A DNA stretch of 37,606 nucleotides, taken from positions 1-37,606 of the forward strand of contig JAAGZO010000838.1 in the NCBI GenBank assembly GCA_024206195.1, in the 5' to 3' direction. Origin of the DNA: a bacterium. Lineage in GTDB: Archaea > Nanoarchaeota > Nanoarchaeia > Woesearchaeales > UBA10216. The notes under the pieces were generated by a model. The model searched no databases. It saw only the letters and a list, made by a program, of their open reading frames with translations, and was not told the origin of the DNA. Positions 23,846 to 28,980 of this stretch are shown piece after piece (positions within the stretch are counted from its first letter, which is position 1; each line of letters opens with the position of its first letter). Both the position numbers and the translations under genes were made by a program.

Positions 23846-23868
23846 AAAAGGGGAGAACATATCTCCCC
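23846..23868 (-). terminator. intrinsic terminator after the 95-aa gene
   Basis: On the minus strand GGGGAGA (23862-23868) pairs with TCTCCCC (23850-23856) across a 5-nt loop, followed by TTTTCTAAT (23841-23849). It starts 8 nt after the stop of the 95-aa gene at 23876, so that gene forms its own short transcript. Confidence 0.7.
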
Positions 23869-23875
23869 CTAGCCT

Positions 23876-24163
23876 CTATAAGAGTTTGTCTTTCATAGCC
23901 TGAATGTTTATCTGAGCCTGACCCCAATTTCTAATGTCGTGGCAGACCTTCTCAACTGTGGGAGCTGTGAACCTAAACTCGATTTTCTGTTTTTGCCGAA
24001 CCTCTACTTGGAATCCTTCTTTTAAGGGAATGATATAGATATTCAGAGTCCCCTTAATATTCATTGCGGCTTCTAAGACTGCTTCAAGCACCTTGTAGCC
24101 ACATACCTCCTTCATATAGAAGATGGTCTTGCCATTGTGCTGTACAAATGAACCTTTAGTCAT
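23876..24163 (-). CDS. 95-aa regulatory-region protein with strong Shine-Dalgarno site
   Basis: The start at ATG 24163 is chosen because GGGAGGTG lies 4 nt upstream of it; a longer in-frame reading from 24214 would include the promoter. The product reads MTKGSFVQHNGKTIFYMKEV and has a helical middle (LEAVLEAAMNIKG) and strand-rich part (FQVEVRQKQKIEFRFTAPTV). It has its own promoter (24186-24214) and terminator, so it is a monocistronic gene in the control region, a typical place for a regulator or host-takeover factor. Not recognised. Confidence 0.5.
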   Translation of the reverse strand: MTKGSFVQHNGKTIFYMKEVCGYKVLEAVLEAAMNIKGTLNIYIIPLKEGFQVEVRQKQKIEFRFTAPTVEKVCHDIRNWGQAQINIQAMKDKLL

Positions 24164-24185
24164 GATACACCTCCCTTTTGATGTA

Positions 24186-24214
24186 ACTGTAGCAAATAAA
24201 TGCCCCTCAGTCAA
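24186..24214 (-). promoter_or_regulatory. promoter for the 95-aa gene, -35 in a hairpin loop
   Basis: On the minus strand TTGACT (24209-24214) and TACAGT (24186-24191) are 17 nt apart. The -35 is exactly the loop between GCCCCTC and GAGGGGC (24202-24221), a 7-bp inverted repeat that could also serve as a weak terminator for the upstream peptide transcript or as an operator. Confidence 0.6.
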
Positions 24215-24241
24215 GAGGGGCGGAAGGGAGAGTATCAGCTT

Positions 24242-24292
24242 TTAGCCGGTGAACCATTCAATAACGAAACCTGTAAACAAATTCCCAATCAT
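24242..24292 (-). CDS. 16-aa hydrophobic leader-like peptide
   Basis: ATG 24292 to TAA 24242 encodes MIGNLFTGFVIEWFTG. The start has one of the best ribosome sites in the window, AAGGAGGT, 5 nt upstream. Upstream of that is a TGCC-TTTCGGCA type hairpin with GAAA loop on the RNA, and a good promoter at 24339-24366. It resembles a leader peptide or very small membrane-active peptide. The SD context (GGAGGTATACCATG) is nearly the same as at the 95-aa gene (GGAGGTGTATCATG). Confidence 0.45.
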   Translation of the reverse strand: MIGNLFTGFVIEWFTG

Positions 24293-24338
24293 GGTATACC
24301 TCCTTGCCTTTCGGCAGTCGTCTGTTTTGATAGTTATA

Positions 24339-24366
24339 ATTATATATGATCCATTATTTAGTACAA
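24339..24366 (-). promoter_or_regulatory. leftward promoter for the 16-aa peptide
   Basis: On the minus strand TTGTAC (24361-24366) is followed after 16 nt by TATAAT (24339-24344). It is divergent from the rightward promoter at 24380-24408, with the two -35 boxes 13 bp apart, so one bound regulator could cover both. Confidence 0.6.
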
Positions 24367-24379
24367 GTGGATTTTAACC

Positions 24380-24408
24380 TTGACACAGAGGGGGGTTATT
24401 AATATACT
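24380..24408 (+). promoter_or_regulatory. rightward promoter for the Xre-type regulator
   Basis: TTGACA (24380-24385) and TATACT (24403-24408) are 17 bp apart, a near-consensus sigma70 promoter. It is followed by a short leader (about 17-20 nt) to the ATG at 24432. The box sits in a 12-mer CCTTGACACAGA that is repeated at the second rightward promoter. Confidence 0.7.
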
Positions 24409-24431
24409 AATGCCACAGTTAATTTATACAC

Positions 24432-24650
24432 ATGAAAGATCCAAGAGACATAGTTATAGGCCGTAACCTACAGAGATTAAAGAAGATGGCTCGTAGAACA
24501 TATCCTGAAATAGCAGTCCAGATAGATAGAACCACAGCTACTGTGTGGGGTTATGCTGCTGGCCATCGTCCTATGACGGCTAGACAACTAATGAGACTAG
24601 CAGAATACTTTGGCGTAGAGGTCAAGGAGTTTTTTGTGAAAAAAGACTAA
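24432..24650 (+). CDS. Xre/Cro-type helix-turn-helix regulator
   Basis: The 72-aa protein (MKDPRDIVIGRNLQRLKKMA) is one HTH domain: helix 1 (about 7-20), the turn YPEIAVQIDRTTATVWGYAA and a last helix with MTARQLMRLAEYFGVEVKEF, the text typical of Cro/CI-family domains. It is a likely repressor or switch protein for the divergent promoters on both sides. It ends only 8 nt before a second near-perfect promoter. No integrase was seen, so it may control timing rather than lysogeny. Confidence 0.8.
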   Translation: MKDPRDIVIGRNLQRLKKMARRTYPEIAVQIDRTTATVWGYAAGHRPMTARQLMRLAEYFGVEVKEFFVKKD

Positions 24651-24657
24651 ATGACCC

Positions 24658-24686
24658 TTGACACAGATGATAGCATTAGCTATAAT
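24658..24686 (+). promoter_or_regulatory. consensus promoter for the early rightward operon
   Basis: TTGACA (24658-24663) and TATAAT (24681-24686) with 17-bp spacing are a perfect sigma70 consensus. The transcript would start near 24693 and run through a 180-nt structured leader before the first gene at 24875. It shares CCTTGACACAGA (24656-24667) with the regulator promoter. Confidence 0.8.
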
Positions 24687-24701
24687 GGTATCAGATAATG
24701 A

Positions 24702-24742
24702 GAAGCGAGGTAGCTCCCTCATGCACAGCAACCAATCGCTTC
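24702..24742 (+). promoter_or_regulatory. leader hairpin 1 of the rightward operon
   Basis: GAAGCGA (24702-24708) pairs with TCGCTTC (24736-24742) over a 27-nt loop that itself contains a GAGG/CCTC mini-stem. It is 10 nt after the predicted transcription start. Confidence 0.4.
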
Positions 24743-24757
24743 CATTAAATTAAAATA

Positions 24758-24854
24758 CAGGGGTAGAGTTCTCTGACAGACAAGCAGGAGTAGGCTGACG
24801 AGCTGAAACGCCACGCTGAAAAGCGTCTGAGTCTGCCGGAGGCCTCTGCCCCTG
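24758..24854 (+). ncRNA. 97-nt structured leader RNA of the early operon
   Basis: An 11-bp outer stem pairs 24758-24768 (CAGGGGTAGAG) with 24844-24854 (CTCTGCCCCTG), including one G-U. Inside are CAGAC (24777-24781)/GTCTG (24831-24835), the 5-bp stem ACGCT/AGCGT with a GAAA tetraloop at 24813-24826 and GGC/GCC candidates. The 5' UTR is otherwise without a gene. It resembles a riboswitch, antiterminator RNA or translation regulator; I do not recognise a known class. Confidence 0.5.
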
Positions 24855-24874
24855 ACATATAATTAAATTACATT

Positions 24875-25027
24875 ATGAAATGCACAAGCTGCAATGCCGA
24901 GATGGATCAAGAGCTTTTGGACAACCGTCCAGGACTTGATGATGAACACACCGTTACTGCCTGGGTCTGTACTGTCTGTGATAATATACAGAATGTCTGC
25001 GTATATGATAAAGATTCAGATGAATAA
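24875..25027 (+). CDS. 50-aa zinc-ribbon protein
   Basis: The ORF begins at ATG 24875 after ATAATTAAATTACATT and reads MKCTSCNAEMDQELLDNRPG with CTSC and a second pair CTVC (residues 32-35), a small four-Cys zinc ribbon. Ends DKDSDE before TAA. It is the first gene of the rightward operon. The ATG of the next gene overlaps its end. Function unknown; nucleic-acid binding is plausible. Confidence 0.6.
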   Translation: MKCTSCNAEMDQELLDNRPGLDDEHTVTAWVCTVCDNIQNVCVYDKDSDE

Positions 25028-25289
25028 AGAAATACTACACGAACAAGTCCATGAGTATTGTAATGGTTTCTGTGGTACGAATGATGACGCTTACTACCAT
25101 GAGATGATTAATGACGAGAGCAAGAGAGATAATGATAGGTGGAAAATGTTTATGGAATATATAGAGGACGGCCAGGACACTTCAAATTGCTGCGGTGCTG
25201 GAATAATGTGTGCCGATTCAGAGGGATTTGGACTGTGTTCTGACTGTAAGGAACATTGTGGGCCTGTTATAGAAATAGAGAAATCATAA
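25020..25289 (+). CDS. 89-aa cysteine-rich protein
   Basis: The start at ATG 25020 is chosen because it overlaps the stop of the zinc-ribbon gene; a longer reading from 24894 would only shadow that gene. The product reads MNKEILHEQVHEYCNGFCGT and later CCGAGIMCADSEGFGLCSDC, so about eight cysteines could bind two zincs. It probably binds nucleic acid or protein. Followed after 33 nt by the 110-aa gene. Confidence 0.55.
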   Translation: MNKEILHEQVHEYCNGFCGTNDDAYYHEMINDESKRDNDRWKMFMEYIEDGQDTSNCCGAGIMCADSEGFGLCSDCKEHCGPVIEIEKS

Positions 25290-25322
25290 TTGTGGGGGAT
25301 TCCACAATAATTTACAAATAAA

Positions 25323-25655
25323 ATGAACGAATTTAGAAGGCCACCTTATGATGAGAGTGGCAGAGAGGCTTGGAAATACCAGTTTAATAGAAGAACTCCT
25401 ACAGATATAATCAAGGAACTAAAGCTCACAGGCTGTCAGAGAGAAGTATTAGACCTCCTGTCAGACCGTAAGTGGCACTCAATAAGGGATGCCGGAGACT
25501 TAGCCTATAGCCTACGAGATCATATCTCTAGGATTCATAAGAAATCCATAGCTGAATATGGCAAATCCTGTATAGAAAAGGGACAACTTAGATATAAACC
25601 TTTTGGTAAATCCTGGAAAACAATTAGGAAGTATAGAATTAACCTAGACGTGTGA
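25323..25655 (+). CDS. 110-aa winged-helix-like protein
   Basis: The product (MNEFRRPPYDESGREAWKYQ) contains TGCQREVLDLLSDRKWHSIR, a helix-turn-helix/wing-like segment at about residues 36-55, with a basic C-terminus (RYKPFGKSWKTIRKYRI). It looks like a small DNA-binding regulator. Its stop overlaps the GTG of the next gene (GTGA). Confidence 0.55.
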   Translation: MNEFRRPPYDESGREAWKYQFNRRTPTDIIKELKLTGCQREVLDLLSDRKWHSIRDAGDLAYSLRDHISRIHKKSIAEYGKSCIEKGQLRYKPFGKSWKTIRKYRINLDV

Positions 25656-25813
25656 TCAAGATACTTGTTGTTATAACGGCTATACTCTTTGCTATCGCTG
25701 CTCTTTTAATCCTCTGTGTACCAGAGGGGGGAGAAATAGGGAGAGAATCCTGTGAAGGTATACTGTGTCATGAGCCAGTTAAATTTAATCAACCTGCTAA
25801 TCTAAAACAATGA
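25652..25813 (+). CDS. 53-aa single-pass membrane protein (GTG start)
   Basis: The ORF starts at GTG 25652, overlapping the previous TGA, and reads MIKILVVITAILFAIAALLI then a Cys, a Pro/Gly turn and a polar tail with two more Cys (RESCEGILC). A single N-terminal membrane helix (2-22) with an exported tail is likely. The end overlaps the next ATG (ATGA). Confidence 0.5.
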   Translation: MIKILVVITAILFAIAALLILCVPEGGEIGRESCEGILCHEPVKFNQPANLKQ

Positions 25814-26019
25814 AGGAACTAATTAAAAAGTGGCAAGAATATTCAAAGATGGTTGAAAAGGATAATGATAAAATGATCCAAGAATATCTCAAATCAAATA
25901 GCTTCTTCTCTCATTCTCCAATACCACCACTAGAGGACAGAACAATGGAAGGGTTTATGGATTGGTTAGCATCAACGCCGAAAGGTGATAAAAATAAAAA
26001 TATTAAAAAACAAACATGA
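25810..26019 (+). CDS. 69-aa helical hypothetical protein
   Basis: The product (MKELIKKWQEYSKMVEKDND) is a charged helix with a Pro-rich middle (SHSPIPPLEDR) and basic end (KNIKKQT). No membrane segment. ATGA overlaps join it to both neighbours. Unknown role. Confidence 0.45.
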   Translation: MKELIKKWQEYSKMVEKDNDKMIQEYLKSNSFFSHSPIPPLEDRTMEGFMDWLASTPKGDKNKNIKKQT

Positions 26020-26165
26020 CCAAAAGTGATTACATCCTAGTACCCATAATGGCTATTGCCTTTATCTGGGGACTGTACTCTACTGCCTGTTGGTGGGGAA
26101 TACACGCAACAGAAGCCAGACAACCTAATGCTCAGTTTGAAATCTTAACCTTTACAAATGAATAA
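26016..26165 (+). CDS. 49-aa single-pass membrane protein
   Basis: Starting at ATG 26016 (overlapping the previous TGA), it reads MTKSDYILVPIMAIAFIWGL, then CWW and a short polar tail with an acidic end. A membrane helix spans about 6-30. The stop overlaps the start of the 86-aa gene by 8 nt. Unknown; in the same micro-gene set as 25652-25813. Confidence 0.45.
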   Translation: MTKSDYILVPIMAIAFIWGLYSTACWWGIHATEARQPNAQFEILTFTNE

Positions 26166-26418
26166 GATACTAATTCCTATCCTAGTAGTAGTAGCCGTGA
26201 TAGCCTTGTCTTGGACAGGTGTAAAAGCCGTAGAGATAGTAGGAGACTGGGCTACTGGCCGTGAGATGGGAAAACTCGAAGGGGAGAACACCATCCTCAT
26301 ACAGAACATTAAAGATCGTAAGTCTCAGATAGAAGTTATGACTCAGCAGAATAACGCTGATTGGGCTAAAGTTGAAGCTAATCGCTCAGAACACGCTAGA
26401 CTATCGGGAAAACAATAG
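26158..26418 (+). CDS. 86-aa signal-anchor coiled-coil protein; N-terminal part of a possible frameshift fusion
   Basis: The protein begins MNKILIPILVVVAVIALSWT, a membrane anchor or signal (residues 3-24), then an amphipathic coiled segment (about 28-84). The 0 frame stops at TAG 26416-26418. Five codons before that lies a slippery heptamer (26406-26412), and the -1 frame carries the lysozyme-like domain of 26439-26801. Read through a -1 shift, the fusion would be 214 aa: anchor, coil, then lytic domain. The 86-aa product alone may also exist. Confidence 0.6.
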   Translation: MNKILIPILVVVAVIALSWTGVKAVEIVGDWATGREMGKLEGENTILIQNIKDRKSQIEVMTQQNNADWAKVEANRSEHARLSGKQ

Positions 26419-26450
26419 CTCTCGCTATCCCCGATGAGGTGGGGGAGCTA
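26406..26450 (+). promoter_or_regulatory. candidate -1 programmed frameshift signal
   Basis: GGGAAAA at 26406-26412 is read G GGA AAA in the 0 frame, which fits the X XXY YYZ rule. After a 3-nt spacer, TAGCTC (26416-26421) pairs perfectly with GAGCTA (26445-26450), and CCCC (26429-26432) with GGGG (26441-26444) can extend the stem across a bulge. The 0-frame stop lies inside the stem. The -1 frame is open from 26400 to 26801. Confidence 0.6.
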
Positions 26451-26801
26451 AGACCTTACAAGATAGGAGCTGGCCCAGAGCAACAAGAACGTATCGACTA
26501 CGCTTGGGACAACTACCGAGATCACAAGTTTATCTATATGATAGAAGCAGAGAATGGAGAGTGGAGTACAAACCGCCGGAGCAACGCATCCTACTTCCGA
26601 AACGGCAAAGAATACTGGGACTTTGGAATTTGCCAGATCAGTGACTTCTACCATCCACATATTGTCCAAGACAGAAGATTCAAGGAATGGAAATGGCAGA
26701 TAGATCAGTGTTGGAAGCTCTACAAAGGAGGTACGACCTTCTATGGTATGAACCATATCTGGAGATCCAAGCAAAACTTTGAATGGATAGCAACAATTTA
26801 A
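26439..26801 (+). CDS. lysozyme-like/transglycosylase domain protein
   Basis: Residues E36/E38 (MIEAENGEW), the G63-I-C-Q66 turn (WDFGICQIS) and Y102-N105 (FYGMNHI) follow the order of SLT-like catalytic domains (E, GxxQ, YN) that cleave peptidoglycan glycan. As a stand-alone ORF it starts at GTG 26439, has no signal and has no good Shine-Dalgarno site, since GAGG abuts the GTG. Upstream in the same frame, residues TIALAIPDEV read as coding back to the frameshift site, so fusion with the membrane-anchor gene is more attractive. It is a second lytic enzyme, on the early strand. Confidence 0.65.
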   Translation: MGELRPYKIGAGPEQQERIDYAWDNYRDHKFIYMIEAENGEWSTNRRSNASYFRNGKEYWDFGICQISDFYHPHIVQDRRFKEWKWQIDQCWKLYKGGTTFYGMNHIWRSKQNFEWIATI

Positions 26802-26808
26802 TTTTACT

Positions 26809-26991
26809 TTGATTCAAGTTTATCCTCCAACACCGATGGCCATGTCTCCTGAAGAAGTTAAGAAAATGAAAGTTAAGCAAAAAAGGCTTCTTGAGAGGTC
26901 ACATGTCTCTAATAAATGGAAAAGAGAATTACTCAAGGTAAAAGATGATATTAGGAGGCTAGAAAACGCTAAGGGGATTGACAAGAATTGA
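26809..26991 (+). CDS. 60-aa basic helical protein (TTG start)
   Basis: The ORF opens at TTG 26809 after TTAATTTTAC, an AT leader like those at other starts. The residues IQVYPPTPMAMSPEEVKKMK precede a long Lys/Arg-rich helix to the end. An ATG at 26836 or 26842 could be used instead. Basic character suggests nucleic-acid contact. Uncertain start. Confidence 0.4.
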   Translation: MIQVYPPTPMAMSPEEVKKMKVKQKRLLERSHVSNKWKRELLKVKDDIRRLENAKGIDKN

Positions 26992-27029
26992 TTTATCCTC
27001 TATTATTACACATATAATTAAAATACATT

Positions 27030-27314
27030 ATGAATGAAAGTGAGTTCAGCTTATCTCGTACAATAACGGTTCCGACCCCTGCATCATATAACAACTTTTT
27101 AAAGGATCAGTTTATTATTACTCGTAGATGGGAAAAAATGCCCACAGACAAGGAAATAGAAGAATGGGAAGAAAAGCAGAGTAAATATGTGAAGAAGGTT
27201 TATATGAAGATTTTTTATGAGGCCATAGATAATAGAAATGAGGCCAAGGAAGAGCCTAAGAAGAGCTTTGTGAAACAGGCTGGGCCAGCTAAAAGTTCTA
27301 AAGTTCCTTTTTAA
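27030..27314 (+). CDS. 94-aa hypothetical protein
   Basis: The product (MNESEFSLSRTITVPTPASY) has a strand-like start, then a helix (EEWEEKQSKYVKKVYMKIFY), and a basic, Pro/Lys-rich C-terminus (KQAGPAKSSKVPF). It sits 4 nt before the OB-fold gene. The leader ATAATTAAAATACATT is nearly the same as the one at 24875, so this start may be independently translated. Not recognised. Confidence 0.45.
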   Translation: MNESEFSLSRTITVPTPASYNNFLKDQFIITRRWEKMPTDKEIEEWEEKQSKYVKKVYMKIFYEAIDNRNEAKEEPKKSFVKQAGPAKSSKVPF

Positions 27315-27317
27315 ACT

Positions 27318-27620
27318 ATGCTTAAACTAGTAACAATCAAAAAGATCAGTCGGACCGAGAGAGTATCAAAGAAGACAGGTAAGCCCTTTACCTCTGTGGG
27401 TATTATGGTAGAGAGCAAAGAGGGTGACAAGTGGCTTAATGGCTTTGGCAACAAGGTTAATGACGAATGGGCTGAGGGTGATAGAGTTAAAATAGTCATC
27501 AAGCAGAATGGCGAATATTGGAACTTTGAAACACCCAGTGCTGCTAATCTACTAGAGATACGAGTAGATGCCCTTGAAGAAAGAATAAAACAATTAGAAA
27601 TTAATGAAAAAGCACACTGA
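27318..27620 (+). CDS. small OB-fold ssDNA-binding-like protein
   Basis: The 100-aa product shows alternating strands with charged turns (TIKKISRTERVSKKTGKPFT, then KWLNGFGNKVNDEWAEGDRV, KIVIKQNGEYWNFETP), the pattern of a small OB barrel. A C-terminal helix (VDALEERIKQLEINEKAH) may oligomerise. It probably binds ssDNA during replication or recombination. It overlaps the HNH gene by 17 nt. Similarity judged by fold pattern. Confidence 0.6.
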   Translation: MLKLVTIKKISRTERVSKKTGKPFTSVGIMVESKEGDKWLNGFGNKVNDEWAEGDRVKIVIKQNGEYWNFETPSAANLLEIRVDALEERIKQLEINEKAH

Positions 27621-27870
27621 GATATACTGTGAATATTTCGGATACGGCGAACAAGATACTATTTTGTGTGAAGTTTGCGGCAATATATGTAGCGACACCC
27701 ATCATATTTCTAGCCGTGGTATGGGTGGTTCTAAAACTAAGGACCGTATAGAGAATCTCATCGGCCTTTGCCGTAAGTGCCATAACCGTGCTCACTTCAT
27801 AGAATATCCGCCACTATCTCAGATAGACCTAACTTTAGCTCATAAGAAGAAAATCGATGACAAACTGTAA
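27604..27870 (+). CDS. HNH-type nuclease-like protein
   Basis: The 88-aa protein shows C22-x-x-C25 (CEVC), D31-x-H33-H34 (DTHH), then N51 and C56-x-x-C59-H60 (CRKCHNRAH). This is the zinc-bracketed HNH motif of small phage HNH proteins. It may cut DNA near the packaging or recombination sites, or act as a homing nuclease. Its stop overlaps the next start by 14 nt. Confidence 0.75.
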   Translation: MKKHTEIYCEYFGYGEQDTILCEVCGNICSDTHHISSRGMGGSKTKDRIENLIGLCRKCHNRAHFIEYPPLSQIDLTLAHKKKIDDKL

Positions 27871-28252
27871 CCTGTGTGAAAAAAAAATGAAGGGCTCTGA
27901 TAGCTGTATCAAGGCCGACATAGAATTCCCAGATGGCACGTCACTGCCTCAATCAACGGATCATTTTGATGAACCAGATGGTTATTGCGGTGATTGTGGC
28001 GTCAAACATGGAGGATTTCACCATCCTCAGTGTGACGTTGAAAGGTGTCCAAGGTGCAAGGGTCAACTTATATCCTGTGGCTGTTTAGATGAAGAGGATG
28101 TTGAAGTGGAAGATGGCATGATAACTATTAAGGAGGGAGACAAGATAGAAGTTTTTGTTTCGCTAGAAGAAGCCAAAAAATATCACAAGAGACTTTTGAA
28201 GCTCATTGACCAAATACAAAGAGGGATAACGATATTAAGCAAGCAGAAATGA
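27857..28252 (+). CDS. 131-aa multi-cysteine zinc protein
   Basis: Cysteine pairs occur at CNLC (4-7), CGDC (44-47) and a cluster CPRCKGQLISCGC (about 64-76) with a preceding HHPQC. The last part (DKIEVFVSLEEAKKYHKRLL) is helical. Two or more zinc sites are likely. It might be a nucleic-acid-binding or protein-binding adaptor. Similar CGDCGVKHGG-like text is seen in small phage proteins. Confidence 0.55.
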   Translation: MTNCNLCEKKMKGSDSCIKADIEFPDGTSLPQSTDHFDEPDGYCGDCGVKHGGFHHPQCDVERCPRCKGQLISCGCLDEEDVEVEDGMITIKEGDKIEVFVSLEEAKKYHKRLLKLIDQIQRGITILSKQK

Positions 28253-28587
28253 ATAGCAATGATGCACTAGACCTCATTAAGGATGGAGAAAAGCAATTAC
28301 AGGATCACCAACGATTCCTAACCGAGGCCAACACTAAATATCGTCTAGCCCTCATAGAAGAGTCCAAGCGCAAGATAGAGTTGGCTGGTACTCAGGGAGA
28401 TGAGGAGTCTGAGTCTGCCTTTGAGAAGAGGATGCGTAAGATGACACTCCGAGAACGCCGAGTCGTAGAAACTAGGAAGGTTGATCTAAACCACGCCATT
28501 CGGATGTATCAAGTTTTCGTGGAGAGGCTTAATCTCGCTAAGATACTTCTCAGATTAGAAGAACAGCAAATTAACACACAAACGTGA
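28249..28587 (+). CDS. 112-aa helical protein
   Basis: The product (MNSNDALDLIKDGEKQLQDH) is almost entirely charged helix with no membrane segment or motif. It overlaps the next GTG by the GTGA pattern and the previous stop by 4 nt. Possibly an accessory of the neighbouring nuclease or recombination genes. Confidence 0.45.
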   Translation: MNSNDALDLIKDGEKQLQDHQRFLTEANTKYRLALIEESKRKIELAGTQGDEESESAFEKRMRKMTLRERRVVETRKVDLNHAIRMYQVFVERLNLAKILLRLEEQQINTQT

Positions 28588-28721
28588 ATGAAGATGAATT
28601 CGATGAAATCATTATGAACGAGATAAGAATGCTGCAAGATAAGATCTTTTTTATACTGGTCACATTCGTAGCCATTGCTTTCGTATTCGGGATAATCTTT
28701 ATACTCGAATGTATCTATTAA
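28584..28721 (+). CDS. 45-aa small membrane protein (GTG start)
   Basis: The ORF runs from GTG 28584 (overlapping the previous TGA) and reads MNEDEFDEIIMNEIRMLQDK then a membrane helix (about 20-43) ending ECIY. It has acidic N-terminal and hydrophobic C-terminal parts, so it is a tail-anchored type. Unknown. Confidence 0.45.
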   Translation: MNEDEFDEIIMNEIRMLQDKIFFILVTFVAIAFVFGIIFILECIY

Positions 28722-28731
28722 CAAAAAGAAA

Positions 28732-28887
28732 GTGATAAGAATTTCAAAATGTCGGGTATGCCAAACCCAACTTAATGGCGGCCTGGATAGGCTGTGTAAA
28801 CACTGTCTTACTATGAGGAGGCTAAGAGATGTCAAAAAAAGGATGCAAACACAAAAAAGCGTGTCTCTTCGGGGAACTTTGCGGTGA
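28732..28887 (+). CDS. 51-aa four-cysteine basic protein (GTG start)
   Basis: Starting at GTG 28732 it reads MIRISKCRVCQTQLNGGLDR, with C7-x-x-C10 and a second C22-x-x-C25 pair (LCKHC), then a very basic helix (RRLRDVKKRMQ). A compact zinc finger that binds nucleic acid is plausible. Its 3' part overlaps the 45-aa SD-driven gene by 59 nt, so translation of both may be linked or one may be spurious. Confidence 0.4.
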   Translation: MIRISKCRVCQTQLNGGLDRLCKHCLTMRRLRDVKKRMQTQKSVSLRGTLR

Positions 28888-28966
28888 AGCTACAGGTGAA
28901 GATTGTGACCTGTATAAAACTATCGAAGAGTTCCAGGAGATGAGCAAATCACTAGAGGGGGGCTAA
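28829..28966 (+). CDS. 45-aa cysteine-rich protein with strong SD
   Basis: ATG 28829 lies 7 nt after an AGGAGG at 28816-28821, an unusually good ribosome site for this genome. The product reads MSKKGCKHKKACLFGELCGE and continues with one more Cys, ending SLEGG; four Cys could hold one metal. It overlaps the 3' end of the 51-aa gene in another frame. The SD supports this one. Confidence 0.5.
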   Translation: MSKKGCKHKKACLFGELCGEATGEDCDLYKTIEEFQEMSKSLEGG

Positions 28967-28976
28967 TACCCCCTCT
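28954..28976 (+). terminator. 8-bp GC-rich hairpin at the 45-aa gene stop
   Basis: AGAGGGGG (28954-28961) pairs with CCCCCTCT (28969-28976) around a 7-nt loop containing the stop codon. No U-tract follows, so termination would need Rho, or it protects the 3' end. It immediately precedes the folded non-coding block at 28981-29100. Confidence 0.45.
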
Positions 28977-28980
28977 CCAT

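Larger units (their letters stand above)
23578..23875. other. 298-bp gene-free control region
   Basis: No gene of useful length is seen here. It contains, from left to right: an attenuator-like hairpin, an extended -10 promoter for the leftward operon, an 8-bp inverted repeat ATAACTAA/TTAGTTAT (23674-23681 and 23721-23728) flanking that promoter, a TTATC-N2-GATAA palindrome at 23724-23735, a compact TCGCCG/CGGCGA inverted repeat near 23782-23795 and two terminators. It probably acts as an operator and transcription switch. Confidence 0.5.

Noticed and set aside
23876..24214. 112-aa reading of the 95-aa gene starting at 24214.
   Set aside because: That start would be within the -35 box; the ATG at 24163 has a strong SD.
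24651..24698. 15-aa ORF starting at ATG 24651.
   Set aside because: It overlaps the whole consensus promoter and has no ribosome site of its own.
24790..24835. Hammerhead ribozyme: CTGACGAG, GAAAC and GCGTC occur in order in the early leader.
   Set aside because: No stem II can form between CTGACGA and GAAA (only GCT lies between) and the flanks do not make stem I; the GAAA hairpin at 24813-24826 competes. Kept as an unclassified structured RNA.
24894..25289. 131-aa reading of the Cys-rich gene from an upstream ATG.
   Set aside because: Its first 42 codons lie inside the zinc-ribbon gene in another frame; the ATG at 25020 overlaps that gene's stop and gives a better start.
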